This document shows, piece by piece, positions 24,150-35,563 of a stretch of 64,000 nt of DNA (the stretch's first letter is position 1; each line of letters starts with the position of its first letter). Made by a program: the position numbers and the translations under genes. Source of the DNA: Parasponia andersonii (taxonomy: Eukaryota > Streptophyta > Magnoliopsida > Rosales > Cannabaceae). The notes beneath the pieces are model-generated. The model was not told where the DNA came from. It worked only from the letters and a program-made list of their open reading frames with translations, and searched no databases. The stretch is from positions 79,236 to 143,235 of the forward strand of contig JXTB01000018.1 in the NCBI GenBank assembly GCA_002914805.1, written 5' to 3'.

Positions 24150-24198
24150 AAGGTGGATCCAAGTAACGGTGCTCTGAGAAATTGTAGTTTTAGCAAGT

Positions 24199-24297
24199 TT
24201 TATATAAAAATTTGGTGTTGGATTAAGGTCTGTAACGTGGGCCACGTGTCAGAAACAGGTGTCCAAGTGTCATTCTGTTGGAGCGGACACGTAGTCT
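24199..24297 (-). promoter_or_regulatory. Promoter of the broken dehydrogenase copy (TATA and ABRE-like elements)
   Basis: A good TATA box (TATATAAA read on minus, about 24199-24206) lies about 50 bp before the ATG at 24149. Further upstream are AACGTGG at about 24234-24240, GCCACGTGTC at 24241-24250 and GACACGTA at about 24286-24293. The ABRE arrangement resembles that of the intact copy, so the promoter was duplicated together with the gene. Confidence 0.5.
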
Positions 24298-24779
24298 TAT
24301 GCTGAGATGATGAACCGGGTAAAAGGAGCTTTTGGGGACATCCCTCTTGGAAGGAGTCTCAGCCTAGGCCATGGGTGGCTATCTTGTTACAACTTACAAG
24401 AGAAGTATATTTTGTCTTATCCTTTCTTATTGATCTTGTTCCTTATGTAATTGTTTTGGAGCATTTTTTTTGGGAATAAAGGCATGGAGTTAATTAATTA
24501 ATTGAACAATTAGCCTCCAAGATATGTGATAGTACATGCTTTGCATGGCAGCCACGTGCACTGCCAAGCAAACTGATACCTGTTAGGTTTGTCGATCACT
24601 ATTCCTGTTGTCTAAACCAGCAAACAAACACTTGGAAACGCCCACAACGCGCTGGCAATGCAAAACGAGAATTAGCCGATTCATTAAATAAGCTCCAATA
24701 TCTCTGTTTTCTTTACTTGGGTCTCAATTCTCTCAATCTCCTTTGATAACGGTTCTCTGTCTTTTGGTCCTGAAACAGT
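24298..24779. other. Divergent spacer between dehydrogenase pseudogene and GPI-anchored protein gene
   Basis: No gene seen. It contains the region upstream of the plus-strand GPI-anchored protein gene, with a CACGTG-containing GCCACGTGC near 24551. The CT-rich stretch before 24780 is probably leader sequence. Confidence 0.4.
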
Positions 24780-26117
24780 ATGGCGTCTTTCAAACTCAGC
24801 TGCTTCTTTGTGCTTGTTCATGTCTCTCTCTTGCTTCCGAACATGGTACTTAGCAATGGTACATACTTTACTGTGTATCTACTTTCTTCCTCTCTGTCTG
24901 TCTTACAAGTTTAGGCCATAAATGTTACTGTTTTGCGCTGAAATAGTACTTTGTTTGTAGTAGAAGAGTATATAAATGTTAAAGAGGAGAATAATTTAAG
25001 CTGACTAGTATTTAAAAGATTTCTCTGAAGTCTCTACATAGTAGAAGTTGTTGGATGAATGCACATATTAACATTTTCTTTGTTGTTACCAATTCAGACC
25101 TTTTCAAAGTACTTTTTGGTTGTTGCTCTATTTCATATGTAGACATGCAGAGCCTACTATTGACAATAGCGTATGGTTCACGAAAATAATCTCTACTTGT
25201 GTGTATATTCTGAACATCACCCTAGAGGCTATTCGCTGCATGATCATTTGGGAAGAGAAATTTCTTTTATTTTTAGTATGATAATACATAAAATGACTGA
25301 AATAACAGAATTGTAAGTATACAATAATAAGACAAATTTAGGCTTAAAACGAAATGTAATTAAAGATTCTGACAATCAACAAACTCGCTATTCTGCATCT
25401 TTATCTGCATGCGAGTATATCTAGCTAAATTTGTTTTCCTATGCTGCTAGAAAAAATAGATATGTAACTTGCTCACCATTTTAGACCTTTTTGCCCCTTG
25501 GAAATAATTTTCTTTGCTAACTTAGTGACAGGACGGTGTTAATGGCTTCTAAACAAGTTAATTTCGTATGACTGTTGTACAGCTTCTGAAATTCACTTAT
25601 TAAATCCGCAGATGATGAGGACAATCTTCTTCAAGGCATCAACAGTTACAGGCAGTCCCTAAGGTTGCCACAGCTCGCAAAGAACGGCAAAGCAGACTGC
25701 CTTGCTGCCGAAATGGCTGATGAAATTGAGGACCAACCTTGCACCACCTTGACTACCGGTCCCAACATTGTGCCCAGCACCCAGACCCAACTCTCCGATT
25801 ACCCAAAGCTATTGAAGAAGTGTGGAATCAATGTGAACACTACAACAGATGGGGTGATACTCCCAGTTTGTGTGCCCAAATTGGTCCCAACCCTGGTTCT
25901 TACCAACTACACACACACTTCATATGCAAAGTACCTCAACAATTCCAAGTACACTGGGGCTGGGGTTGGTTCTGAGGATGACTGGATGGTGGTTGTTTTG
26001 AGTACAAGCACTACTGCCGGAAGCTTTTCTAGGGCTGTGTCTTTAGTTTCCCAGATGGGTTTTGGTCATTACTTGCTTTCCTTCATTTTATTGTTGTCAC
26101 TGCTTGTTTTAAGCTGA
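24780..26117 (+). CDS. Uncharacterised GPI-anchored protein (At5g19230/At5g19250-like), copy A
   Basis: Two exons, 24780-24858 and 25612-26117, give 194 residues. Exon 1 is a signal peptide (MASFKLSCFFVLVHVSLLL, ending ...LSN). The mature part begins with an acidic segment and LLQGINSYRQSL, then KADCLAAEMADEIEDQPC, KKCGINVNTT, ILPVCVPKLV and YTGAGVGSEDDWMVVVL. Conserved cysteines and several N-glycosylation sites (for example NNS, NYT) are present. A short Ser/Thr spacer and a C-terminal hydrophobic tail fit a GPI-attachment signal. The protein should sit on the outer face of the plasma membrane. Molecular function of the family is not established to my knowledge. Copy B lies 529 bp downstream in the same orientation with the same intron position and phase. 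Confidence 0.9.
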
Positions 26118-26645
26118 AGTACACTTGTGTTGTCTCTGTCTTTCTTTTTTACATGTTGCATCTTTTTAGTAACTTTTGGCTGTGTAAATTTAGTCTGTAA
26201 CTTTTGAAAGACCGGATTCACTAAAGCTTGTCTCATTTTTCTTTCTACATTTTTTGTTGATTAAAGTTTGTGGTAGATCATATTAAAAGTTAAAACTCAT
26301 AGACATCAGCACCACAGTTTCAACAAAAAATTACTATACAAGATGATTTTCCTGGTGAAAAATCCACCTTCTTAATCAAAATGTGGGTACAATCTGGCAT
26401 GGGATTATATTAATCCCAAAAAGTGTAATGAGCAAAGATGGCATATGGAATCACCTCCACAACCAAGATAACCCGTAAGTAAGCAAAGAATTGAAACAGA
26501 ATATGTAATTTGAGCGCAAATAGGAGAATCTTCAACGAGAAGTTCTTTCTTTTGTTCTCTCTCTTCTGGCACTCTGTATAAATTGGTCACATCACAAGGG
26601 AATTTGGACAGTAAGCATAGAGTGGAGGCTCTTTGGACAGTAACC
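26118..26645. other. Spacer between GPI-anchored protein copies A and B
   Basis: 3' region of copy A and promoter of copy B. A TATA-like TCTGTATAAATTG at about 26573-26585 lies some 65 bp before the copy B start and is a plausible core promoter. Confidence 0.4.
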
Positions 26646-27946
26646 ATGGCCTTCTCCAAGCTTAGCCTATTCCTCTTTGTACTTGCTTCTGCCTTGCTCT
26701 TGCATTCTCATCCAGTACAATGTAATGGTAATGTTATTCCTTTTGCCTCTATTCCATCTCTTACTTCGTTTGAGATTTAAGTGGTCGAGTTCGGTGTGTT
26801 TTTCAGCTAACCTGCTCCATTGTTGGTTGTTGTTGTTGTTGTTGTTGTTTTATTTTTATTTTTATTTTTCATACACCTTTGTGAAATTAAGAGTCTAAAA
26901 GTAAGAGCCTGAATGTGTTTTTTACTTTTATGCAAAATAAAATGTATACTTGCAAATGCATTTATCAATTACCACTTATAGTTCTTTTGTGCACATTTCA
27001 ACCTTAACTTCAACATGTTAGAATCTTTTGTCTTAGAGCAGGAAAGGAGCCAAGTAGTATTTTAATTTTCTGTGAGTATCTAATATTTAAATTCTTCAAT
27101 TTGTAGTACATTTACACACATGACAAAGTTAATTACCAAATCCAAGAATCAAAACCCAACTTTGTAATGTTCCACTTGTTAATTAATATTTGTCTAGTAA
27201 CACAAGTTTATGGGGGCTTTTAAGGTTGATAATTGAGAAAGTGACTAGAAAAACAGTTATTAGATATGATTTTTCACCTATTTTTCTCAACTTTGTCCAT
27301 AAATAACCGAAAAAAAAAAAGGGGGGGGGGGGGGGGGTCGGAAACTTCATAAACATTCCATTCTCCAACTTCTTTATAATTTCCAGTCATAATTCTATAA
27401 TTTTTTCTAACAATGTGTAAAATTGAAATAATTACAGGAAAAGAAGACGGTCTATTCCAGGGGATCAACAATTACCGGAAGTCGCTAAACGTGTCGGAGT
27501 TGAAGAAGAACGAGAATGCCGACTGCCTGGCCGACGAGATCGCCGACGACCTAGACGACTATCCCTGCTCCGGCGCCGAGGAGTTCGCCGGCGACCCCGC
27601 CCGTACGGTTCCGAGGCTCGTCAACTTCCCTAAGCTCGCCAAAAAGTGCGACATCGAGGTGAACACCACCATGGACAGCATCATACTGCCCGTCTGCGTC
27701 CCCAAACTGGTCACCGAGCTCGTCCTCAACAACTTCACCAAGTCTCCGTATAAAAAGTTCCTCAACGACTCCAAGTTTACCGGCGCCGGCGTCGGCTCCG
27801 AGAACGACTGGATTGTCGTCGTGCTCGCCACCGATAAGCCCAGCGGGAGCGTTTCGGGTTCAGCCGCTTCTTTGTTTGCGTTTGGAATGGTTCAGTCCTC
27901 GGTGGTGTCGTTTTTGGGAGTGCTTCTAGCTTTGTTGTCGTTCTGA
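26646..27946 (+). CDS. Uncharacterised GPI-anchored protein (At5g19230/At5g19250-like), copy B
   Basis: Two exons, 26646-26727 and 27438-27946, give 196 residues. Exon 1 encodes the signal peptide (MAFSKLSLFLFVLASALLL). Exon 2 carries the same landmarks as copy A: LFQGINNYRKSL, NADCLADEIADDL, KKCDIEVNTT, ILPVCVPKLV and FTGAGVGSENDWIVVVL, then a Ser-rich linker and a hydrophobic GPI-signal tail ending LLALLSF. The splice phase is identical to copy A, so this is a tandem duplicate. Exon 2 is strikingly GC-rich, with mostly G or C at third codon positions, unlike copy A and the neighbouring genes. The intron holds an A11-G17 homopolymer junction at about 27310-27337. Confidence 0.9.
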
Positions 27947-30791
27947 TTGTTTCGTGTCGTTTCTTCTTCTTCTTCATTTTTTTTTTCTCGTCGCCCGATT
28001 TAAGTGTCGTCTGGTGGATTCATGATTGTCGTTTTCGAATCTGCAAGGGATTTAGATAGTCGAGAAAGTGTGTCGTTTTTCTTTTAAATGATTTTTGTAA
28101 TGGGTTTTTAATTGTGAAATTGTGATTAACATTTTATGAATAATGCTATGCAAGAGCAATTGATTTTTTTTCCTTGTTTTTATTTATTTAAATGTGAAGG
28201 GGACTATTGGCTTCATGAAGTAAACCGGAAAAGCATGGCTTTTTTTTTTTTTGCTCCCGACTGTAAAAGCATGTTTGTAATGCTTGTTAAGTACACAAAG
28301 CATACTGCATGTGGCTACGTGTCTTACAAAATTGACACCTAATATATTCATCGCATGGGTGCTTAAACCATTCCCTTATAATTTCCTATAGATTTTTTAA
28401 TAAAAACATGTTATGATGAGAAAATAATAATAATGGGGTTTATAACTGAAGTGTCGGTGTCGACTAAGTAATCATTTAGTCACCTTTGATGGACAATTTG
28501 ATTAGTGCTAAGAATTCGTGTTTTTGTATCGTGCTCGAATTGACACAATTACGACATGATAATATTTCAATTTAAATACGACATAATTAATAAATATATC
28601 AAAAATTTAAACTCAAATACAACACGTGTAATACAAAATGATACGTGTAACTTATTTAATAAATATGTAATGTATCATATTGTGACATATTTGAGACGAT
28701 TATTTTAATTTAATACGATTATGCACTAATTAATTCAATTTTACATACGTAAATATATTTAAAATTAATCAAAATTATACGTAAATATATTTAAAATTAA
28801 TCAAAATTAAATTTAAAATATTAATAAATGTGTCATATTACTGTCGTATTGACACTACACGAAAACGACACATTTAATTAAATGGGTTATACATGTCATT
28901 TTTGGATTAAGCAAGTTAAATCGAAACCCATCTTTTTATTATATTTGTTACATGTGTCAACCCAAAATTGACACAAAAATTAAATAGATTACCCAAATTC
29001 ATTAATTTATGTCGTTTCCGAATTATATCGCCATGTCGTCTAAAAAATTGTCGGTCCTATGTTTGATGGACAACATCACTTCAGTACATATCTAGTTTTT
29101 ATGAGTAATAAAAGGAGAAAATTAGGCACTTTTTAGAAAAAGAATTAAAAAAATTGGCTCAGCCTTTTCTAGATTTGGTGTCGCATGTCTTAGAAAATAC
29201 CATTTTTTTAGAAAAAAAAATCGAAAAAATACCATTTTTTAAAATAGTAACTAGTAACCGATAACTAATTTTCAAGCACCGATAACTAGTAACCAAAGGT
29301 ACTCACTCATAACTAGTATATAATTAGTAACTGGTAACGAGTAACCTATTTTTAAAAACTAGTAACTACATAACATTATAAAAATGGTATTTTTCTATAA
29401 ACTTTTTTAAACGTGATATTTTTCTAGAAAAAGAGTACTAGAACAGAAAAAAAAAAAACTGACCAGCCATATTTTTGTAATTCTTTTTGGTTTTGTTAGG
29501 TAAAAGTGATAGAAACCCTAACAAGAGTGGACTAAAGTATAGTGTCCAATACCACATAAGGTATAATTCTATTCCCAAGTGATTATAATCAATAAACAGA
29601 GTTTCGTTTGAAGTATAATTATAATCAACCTGTAGTAGATCGACACATCATGTGATGTTGAGCACCACCTCTTAGTATTACCTAAGTAATAGAATTGTTT
29701 AGAAGCTAATAGTGGGAATAAAACATCACTATGCAAATATCAATACGTGTGTATTTGACCACTAAGTACAATTTACAAATAATACCACAAATTAAACTTA
29801 ATTACTCTTCCTTTTTAGAAGATTGAGGTGTCCGACATCAGAATTAAAAAATATTTTTTGTTCTTAAAAATAAAAAAAAAAAAACTATTTTCTGAGAACA
29901 AATAAGAGTGTTTGACATTGTTCTTTAAGAACAATTTTAAAAACAAAATTAAAGAAAACAAAAAATTCAGAGAACAACAAAATGTTATTTTTAAAGTGTT
30001 TTCATATTTTATTTTTTAAATAAAACTCATTCTTTTATATAACTTTCACAAATACATTCTCTTATAACTTTCTCTCTCATTAATTTCTCTTTTCTCATTC
30101 TCTCTAATCACTTTCTCTATTCTCATTATCTCTTATCATTTTTTCTTTCGTTGTTTTATTTCATTACTTTCTCTATTCTCATTTCCTCTCATCATTTTCT
30201 ATCCTTTTATTTTTTAAAAATCAAATTATCTCTTCTCATTTTCTATTGCTACATTGTCTTTTGTGACTCTCTCTCTTTTTATTATCTCTCCTTATATATT
30301 CTTATTACTTTTATTTCTCTTGTGTGTTTTCATTAGTTTTCCTATCTTCTTCTTTTTCATTATTTTCTCTCATCACTTTCTCTCTTATTATTATCTTTCA
30401 TTACCTTTTATTTTAGTTCCGAAGTGTTTTTAAGATTATATAGCATGAATGGCATAGATTGTCCACATCATTCTAATTATAGTACCTTTAAAAACTATTT
30501 TTGGATTTTATTTTTATTTTTCTGATTAATTTAAAGAACTTATTTCTCTTTATTATTAAGGAGAAGAAGAAAAAGAAGAAAAAGATGCCTTCATCAAAGA
30601 TCTAGATAGCTAGGCAACATCGTCGAGACTTTTAAAGGTTGAAGCCCTCATTAAAGATCGAGATTCTAGATGGTCAGGCAATATCGTCATGATTTTTAAA
30701 TGCCAGTGGTTCAGCATTTACTAGTCATTTAATGAATTGAAAAAAAAAAAAAAAAAAACCTAAACCCTATGGCCATCATCGACGTGGCTAG
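27947..30791. other. AT-rich gene-free region with small repeats
   Basis: No gene supported. Contents seen: a perfect 32-bp tandem duplication (28745-28776 and 28777-28808); an inverted-repeat/foldback stretch at about 29188-29430; a long TC-rich low-complexity tract of TTTCTCT and TCTCAT variants (about 30055-30420); and a diverged direct repeat of about 57 bp at about 30590-30705 (TCATCAAAGATC... and TCATTAAAGATC...). This looks like accumulated transposon debris. Confidence 0.5.
29188..29430. repeat. Foldback-like inverted repeat with internal TAACTAGTAAC copies
   Basis: The left arm contains two copies of the A-rich block ending ATACCATTTTTT (about 29193-29241). The right arm contains their reverse complement (AATGGTATTTTTCT near 29382 and GATATTTTTCTAG near 29415). 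Between them are several variants of TAACTAGTAAC or TAACTGGTAAC. The arms are imperfect and A/T-rich, so part of the match could be compositional. Confidence 0.4.
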
Positions 30792-31275
30792 TGTTAGGAA
30801 ATTATATTTTTATTAATTAAAGAGGCTACATATTTTTAATAATTATATTGAGCTATAATATTTCTAAGTAGACTCTAATTAAATGATTTATTAAGATAGA
30901 TCAGAATATCCAATGGGTATAAGTTACAATGTGGATACCATATTAGTCACATAATTAAGGTTGATAGATACCATAATTGTGTCGAATATATAAAATTAAT
31001 TTTTAGGGTTCCTACGTCAAATATAATGTACGCTCTTCTCTCTCAATCACCATCACTGAAAGACAAATCCATTAAGCAAACCTTGAATATTTACTTGTAG
31101 AAGACCTCTAACCCTCATGTTCTTAATCGTCTTATGCTTCCGCTATCATGTTTATCATCTTTGGCTATGAATTCAGGTTACTCATAGTTTCACAACAAAT
31201 CTTCTAACTAATTATTTGACATAAATGATCTTTAAGAGTGTATTAAATTTTATTCAATTATATTTATATCTAACA
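30792..31275 (+). mobile_element. Copia-type LTR with degenerate primer-binding site
   Basis: The stretch begins TGTTAGGAAATTAT and ends ATATCTAACA, giving the perfect 6-bp TGTTAG/CTAACA ends usual for Ty1/copia LTRs. Two bases further, at 31278-31290, lies TAGTATCATAGCA, a mutated form of the TGGTATCAGAGC(C) site complementary to initiator methionine tRNA, followed by TTTCATGCTG. The LTR is 484 bp. I find no gag/pol and no second LTR in the window, so this is a truncated 5' end. The sequence downstream (31291-32413) shows no coding domain. Confidence 0.65.
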
Positions 31276-32422
31276 AGTAGTATCATAGCAGAATTTCATG
31301 CTGAATTGTTAAGTTGAATCATGCATGTCTTTAGTTTTCAAAATCTATGCGTATTTTGATTTTTAAGGTTTAGATTATACATGCATGATTTAGAATTTAC
31401 ATGATTTTGTTAAGAAATAAGGTGTTTGAGGGTTAGGGTTTGGCTATATTGATTCAATGAATTTGGGGTTTAAAACTATCAAATTTTGGAATTTTTCGGT
31501 GTTTTCGACAAATTTGAAAAACCCATATTTTTGCGATTATTAGGTGACCAGTCTAACGTATCTCAAGAGCGGCCTACCCCACTACTAGTAGTATAGGTCA
31601 AAAGTTTAACCTAATTTTGGTTTTCAAATTTTGTTTTGGGCAGTTTTTAGTCAATTTTAACTCAATTAATGAGATTTTGACTCAAAATTTGACCTAAAAT
31701 ATTTTAAAATAACCTATACTTTGTCTATTGAAAACTCTATTCAGTTCTAGAGTTGACAAAGTGTTCTTGCTAATTCTAGCAGTTCGAATTTGACAATTGG
31801 TCTCTGATAAATTCGATCTATCGGACATTTTGAGGTGGTTTATTGAAAATGCTGGTATTGTCAAAGACCCCCGTACCCGTTGCTGGAGACTTGAAGTTGA
31901 AGACGCGTTACTTATTGCTAACTAAGAAGATTTCTTCTCTATTTGGCTTTAGTCCTCGTCTTTTATTTTTCTTCAATTTCCTTTTCTTGAATATTTAGAT
32001 CACTTTTTGAAATCCCTTGTATTTTGCTTTCTTTGAATTCTTTTTTTAGGAGGTAAACCAATATTTTTTTTCTTCGCGCGATGGTGTCTTCATTTTTTTT
32101 TTCTTGTAAAACTACCAATACTAAAGAATAGATGGAGTGTTCTTTTTAATGATTGTAATAGTTGTATTAGTGACAAAATATCAAATTTCTATGCTTCTAA
32201 TTTGATTTCTAGACATTATTAAACTGAGATTTTTACTCTATCTTTATTGAGCTTAGTTATATTTTTCTAAGCATATGATTATGTCCACTTAAAAAGTTAC
32301 ATATATGTTCAGTAACTTCATTTATTTTAATAAATAAGGCATAATTATAAATTGGTTAAGTATAATCTGAAATAAATAAGGTGTCTTATATTATACGGGA
32401 TCAAAAGTTGAGAAATATTAAA

Positions 32423-32767
32423 GGAGTAATATCACTTTTATATCTTGTATTTTGACATTTTATTCAGTTTGCATCTTATGTTTTGATTATTATCAACATT
32501 AATCCTTAGATTTAAAATATGTTACAAATTTATACCCTAACACTAATTTAGAGTAGTTAATTTACCAAGATGATTTAATAAACTTATTCTTAGATTAATT
32601 TTTATATAATTTATTTTCAATTTTTAAACGACATCTTGATAAAATAACTATTTTAAAATATTGTTATCAGAGTTGTAATAGATAAATCTAGAGGTCAATG
32701 TTGATAATAACCAAAGTATAATTTGAATAAAATATCAAAATGTAAAATATAAAAATAATATTATCCT
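32423..32767. mobile_element. MITE, Mutator-like (9-bp TSD), copy 1
   Basis: A 345-bp non-coding element. It begins GGAGTAATATCACTTTTATA; its right end, reverse-complemented, begins AGGATAATATTATTTTTATA, giving imperfect terminal inverted repeats of about 75 bp. It is flanked by a perfect 9-bp direct repeat AATATTAAA at 32414-32422 and 32768-32776. The TIR and internal sequence match the element at 42034-42456. Confidence 0.8.
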
Positions 32768-32776
32768 AATATTAAA

Positions 32777-35563
32777 TGTATGGGCTTTCAATTAAAGGGT
32801 GAGACGGGTGTTGGATTGGCCTTATTGACTAACATGGTATTTGCAACATCATTCTAGTTAAAATTTCAGGATGACTTATCATGATACATAGCATTATTCT
32901 TTCTCTTTTCTTATTTTCTTACTTAAAATTCTCTCTCCTCACTCTTTATTGAGTATTAATTTTCTCCTAAATATAACTTTTTTTACAATATGAATATAAT
33001 TTTTTTTATATTTATCTTTTTTTTTTCCTAAAAAACTAATTTTTAGAAAATGTTTGCCAAATATCTAGTATTTTTTTAAAGCAATAAAAGAAATTTTTTT
33101 TTATTCTTATCTTTGAAAATACAACTGTAAGGACTGAAAGCAAAAAATAGTGTCAAACATCCTTACTTTTCATCATTTTCATTCTTGTAACTATTATCTT
33201 ATCATCATAGACTTATAATTTATTTCTTTTAAGTGTTTTTACCTAGATATTATATGTACGAGTGAAGATGGATGTCAATGTAAATTATGGATTCTTGTTT
33301 GATCATATGATTAATCATGTGTTTTTTTTTTTTTTTCATTTTTCTTGTTTTTGTTTAATCTTTATTGGTGTTTTTCAAGATTTAAAACTCTTAAAATTTA
33401 TATTAGGAAAAATTTTTATTATCAAAAGTGTTTTTGTTCTATTATTTTTCAAAAAATTTGTTGTTATATCAATCGAATGAACAATTTTGTGCGGTAAATG
33501 GTGATTCTAATGGACCAAAAGAAAAGTTTCATCGAGCTCTAATAAATATATTATGAATTGATGTGTACAATATTATATGTTTCGTCCGTATTATATTACT
33601 TATTAGTCATTATTAATTATCTGTGTTTATTGATTGTTTACTGTTACGAATTATATATGATGTTATGTTTTTATTAAATTTGTGATTGCATTGGTGTGTT
33701 GCTTGATGGACCAATATTTGTATCTTTTCGGTTAAAAGAATTGGACAAAATGAGGATAAGGGTGATAAATAGAGATGCTAATTTCATCAAATGAGATAGT
33801 GCACGCGAAAATCGAGTGTGCCATATTTTTACTATAATAAATAGTGGGAGACATGATGTTAGGGTTTTAATTTAATATTTAGGGAGATAGAATAGGCTTA
33901 GGATTGAGTGTCTCACACTGACTCCATCTTGATTATATATAAATTAATTTTTATTTTTTTATATAATAATAATTTAATTATATTTTTAAAAAATCTAATA
34001 ATATATTGTCATACATTAGTATTGTTTGAGTTTAAGTATTTAAGATTGTGTTATTTTTTGAATGAATGATATGCTATTCTATATGATTTTGATATTAACA
34101 TTTTCACATTTGATAACTCTTAACATGTTAAAGCTTTCTTTGATTGTGTTTTTTTAAGTTATTTAAGTCATTTATTAAATTATCATTTTAATGGATTTGA
34201 GTTAAAATTATAATTTCAAATGAAGTTAACTTTAATTTAGATTTTTTTCGATGTATTTAGATTTTTAAAATATTTTGAACTAACATAGGATTATCTAATT
34301 AATTCAGGATGACAATTCTAAACAGGGAGTTCGATATACTAATAGGAAAACTGATTCTTGATAGAGATTTCAAAATTGCTCTTTACTAAATTAAATTATG
34401 AATGATACAAAGATACTATAGTAAAATAATAATAGTGACACAGATAGTAAGCACAAAACGAATCCCGTCCTATTCTGTTCATATCTCTAGTAATAAAGCT
34501 AAAGACATGAACTATAATACATGAGAATTTTATAGGTGCTCAAAATTGAGTAGAAAAAAAGTATCAAATTGATCCAAATCTAATTTACAATTTGCGAAAA
34601 GCCAATATACCGATTGAATTGGATGAACTCTCAAAAATTATGTTTACATCAGTTGTATTTTGCAATAACAAATAATCGATCCAAACTAGCTCACACCTAT
34701 CTTAGAAGCTCGTCAAAAGTATATTTTTTATAATTTTATTCATATTTTAAGATTTACATTGCTTTAGTTTGAAGTTTAAAGTTTCATCAAAAAATTATTT
34801 TAGTTTATTTAAGTTTTAGTCTCTTAATATATACAACTGAATTATTTTAGTCTTAATTCTAGTGACCATATAACCATTTTTTTTTAAGGATTAGATAGCA
34901 CAGAACTTATAGGGATCAAATAGAATACAATGTAACGAAATGTAAGATCGACTCGATGAATATTTATATGAATAGCACCTTTCTAAGTGGTCAAATAACA
35001 TGTTATAGTCAAATGTTATGTCAAGAAGTCCTATATTTGCGAAATCATTGTTTACTAGATTAGAATCCTAATTTATGTACAATATTATTATTTAATTATG
35101 TATTTTTAGTTGGAGTTAGATTCTAAATTACAATTCATGAGTCTATAAATAATAAAATGTAACTATAAAAGAGAATAATCTAAAAATCGTAGACATTAAA
35201 TATTCGTTGAATCACGATTCATGTTATTTTCTTTATTTTGTTTTTAATTTTTATTATTGCGTATAAAGCAAGTATAATTTGTTTTTTTTTGAGGGGTATA
35301 ATACTATAATTTGTTAATTGTTTTTGTTATTGTGAGTCACCCCAGCACAGGATCCCAATTCCCAACTCAAAAAGGTCGCTTAGCTGTGGTGGGTCCCAAA
35401 ATCCACGTTGGATCGGGCTTTACGCGCTAAAGTGCACCACACGCGCCACAACCCGAATCTCTGTGAACAATTTAAGCAAAATAAGATTCAGAGCACAAAA
35501 CAGAACAGAAGAGAGGCGTACCTGGAGAAATTCATAGAGCGAACCTCAGAGCCCTCAGGAGCT
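32777..35563. other. AT-rich gene-free region upstream of the aftiphilin-like gene
   Basis: No gene supported. Very AT-rich with poly-T tracts; reading frames are compositional. The last 250 bp turn less AT-rich and probably hold the promoter and leader of the downstream gene. The frame open from 35408 into that gene starts with TTG, so the upstream 52 codons are treated as leader. Confidence 0.45.

Noticed and set aside
30055..30420. Possible satellite of TTTCTCT/TCTCAT units
   Set aside because: No constant period; it is a TC-rich low-complexity tract.
35408..35563. N-terminal extension of the aftiphilin-like protein
   Set aside because: The open frame upstream starts with TTG and has no ATG. 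MADDDDDEGFGDF from 35564 is a natural start.
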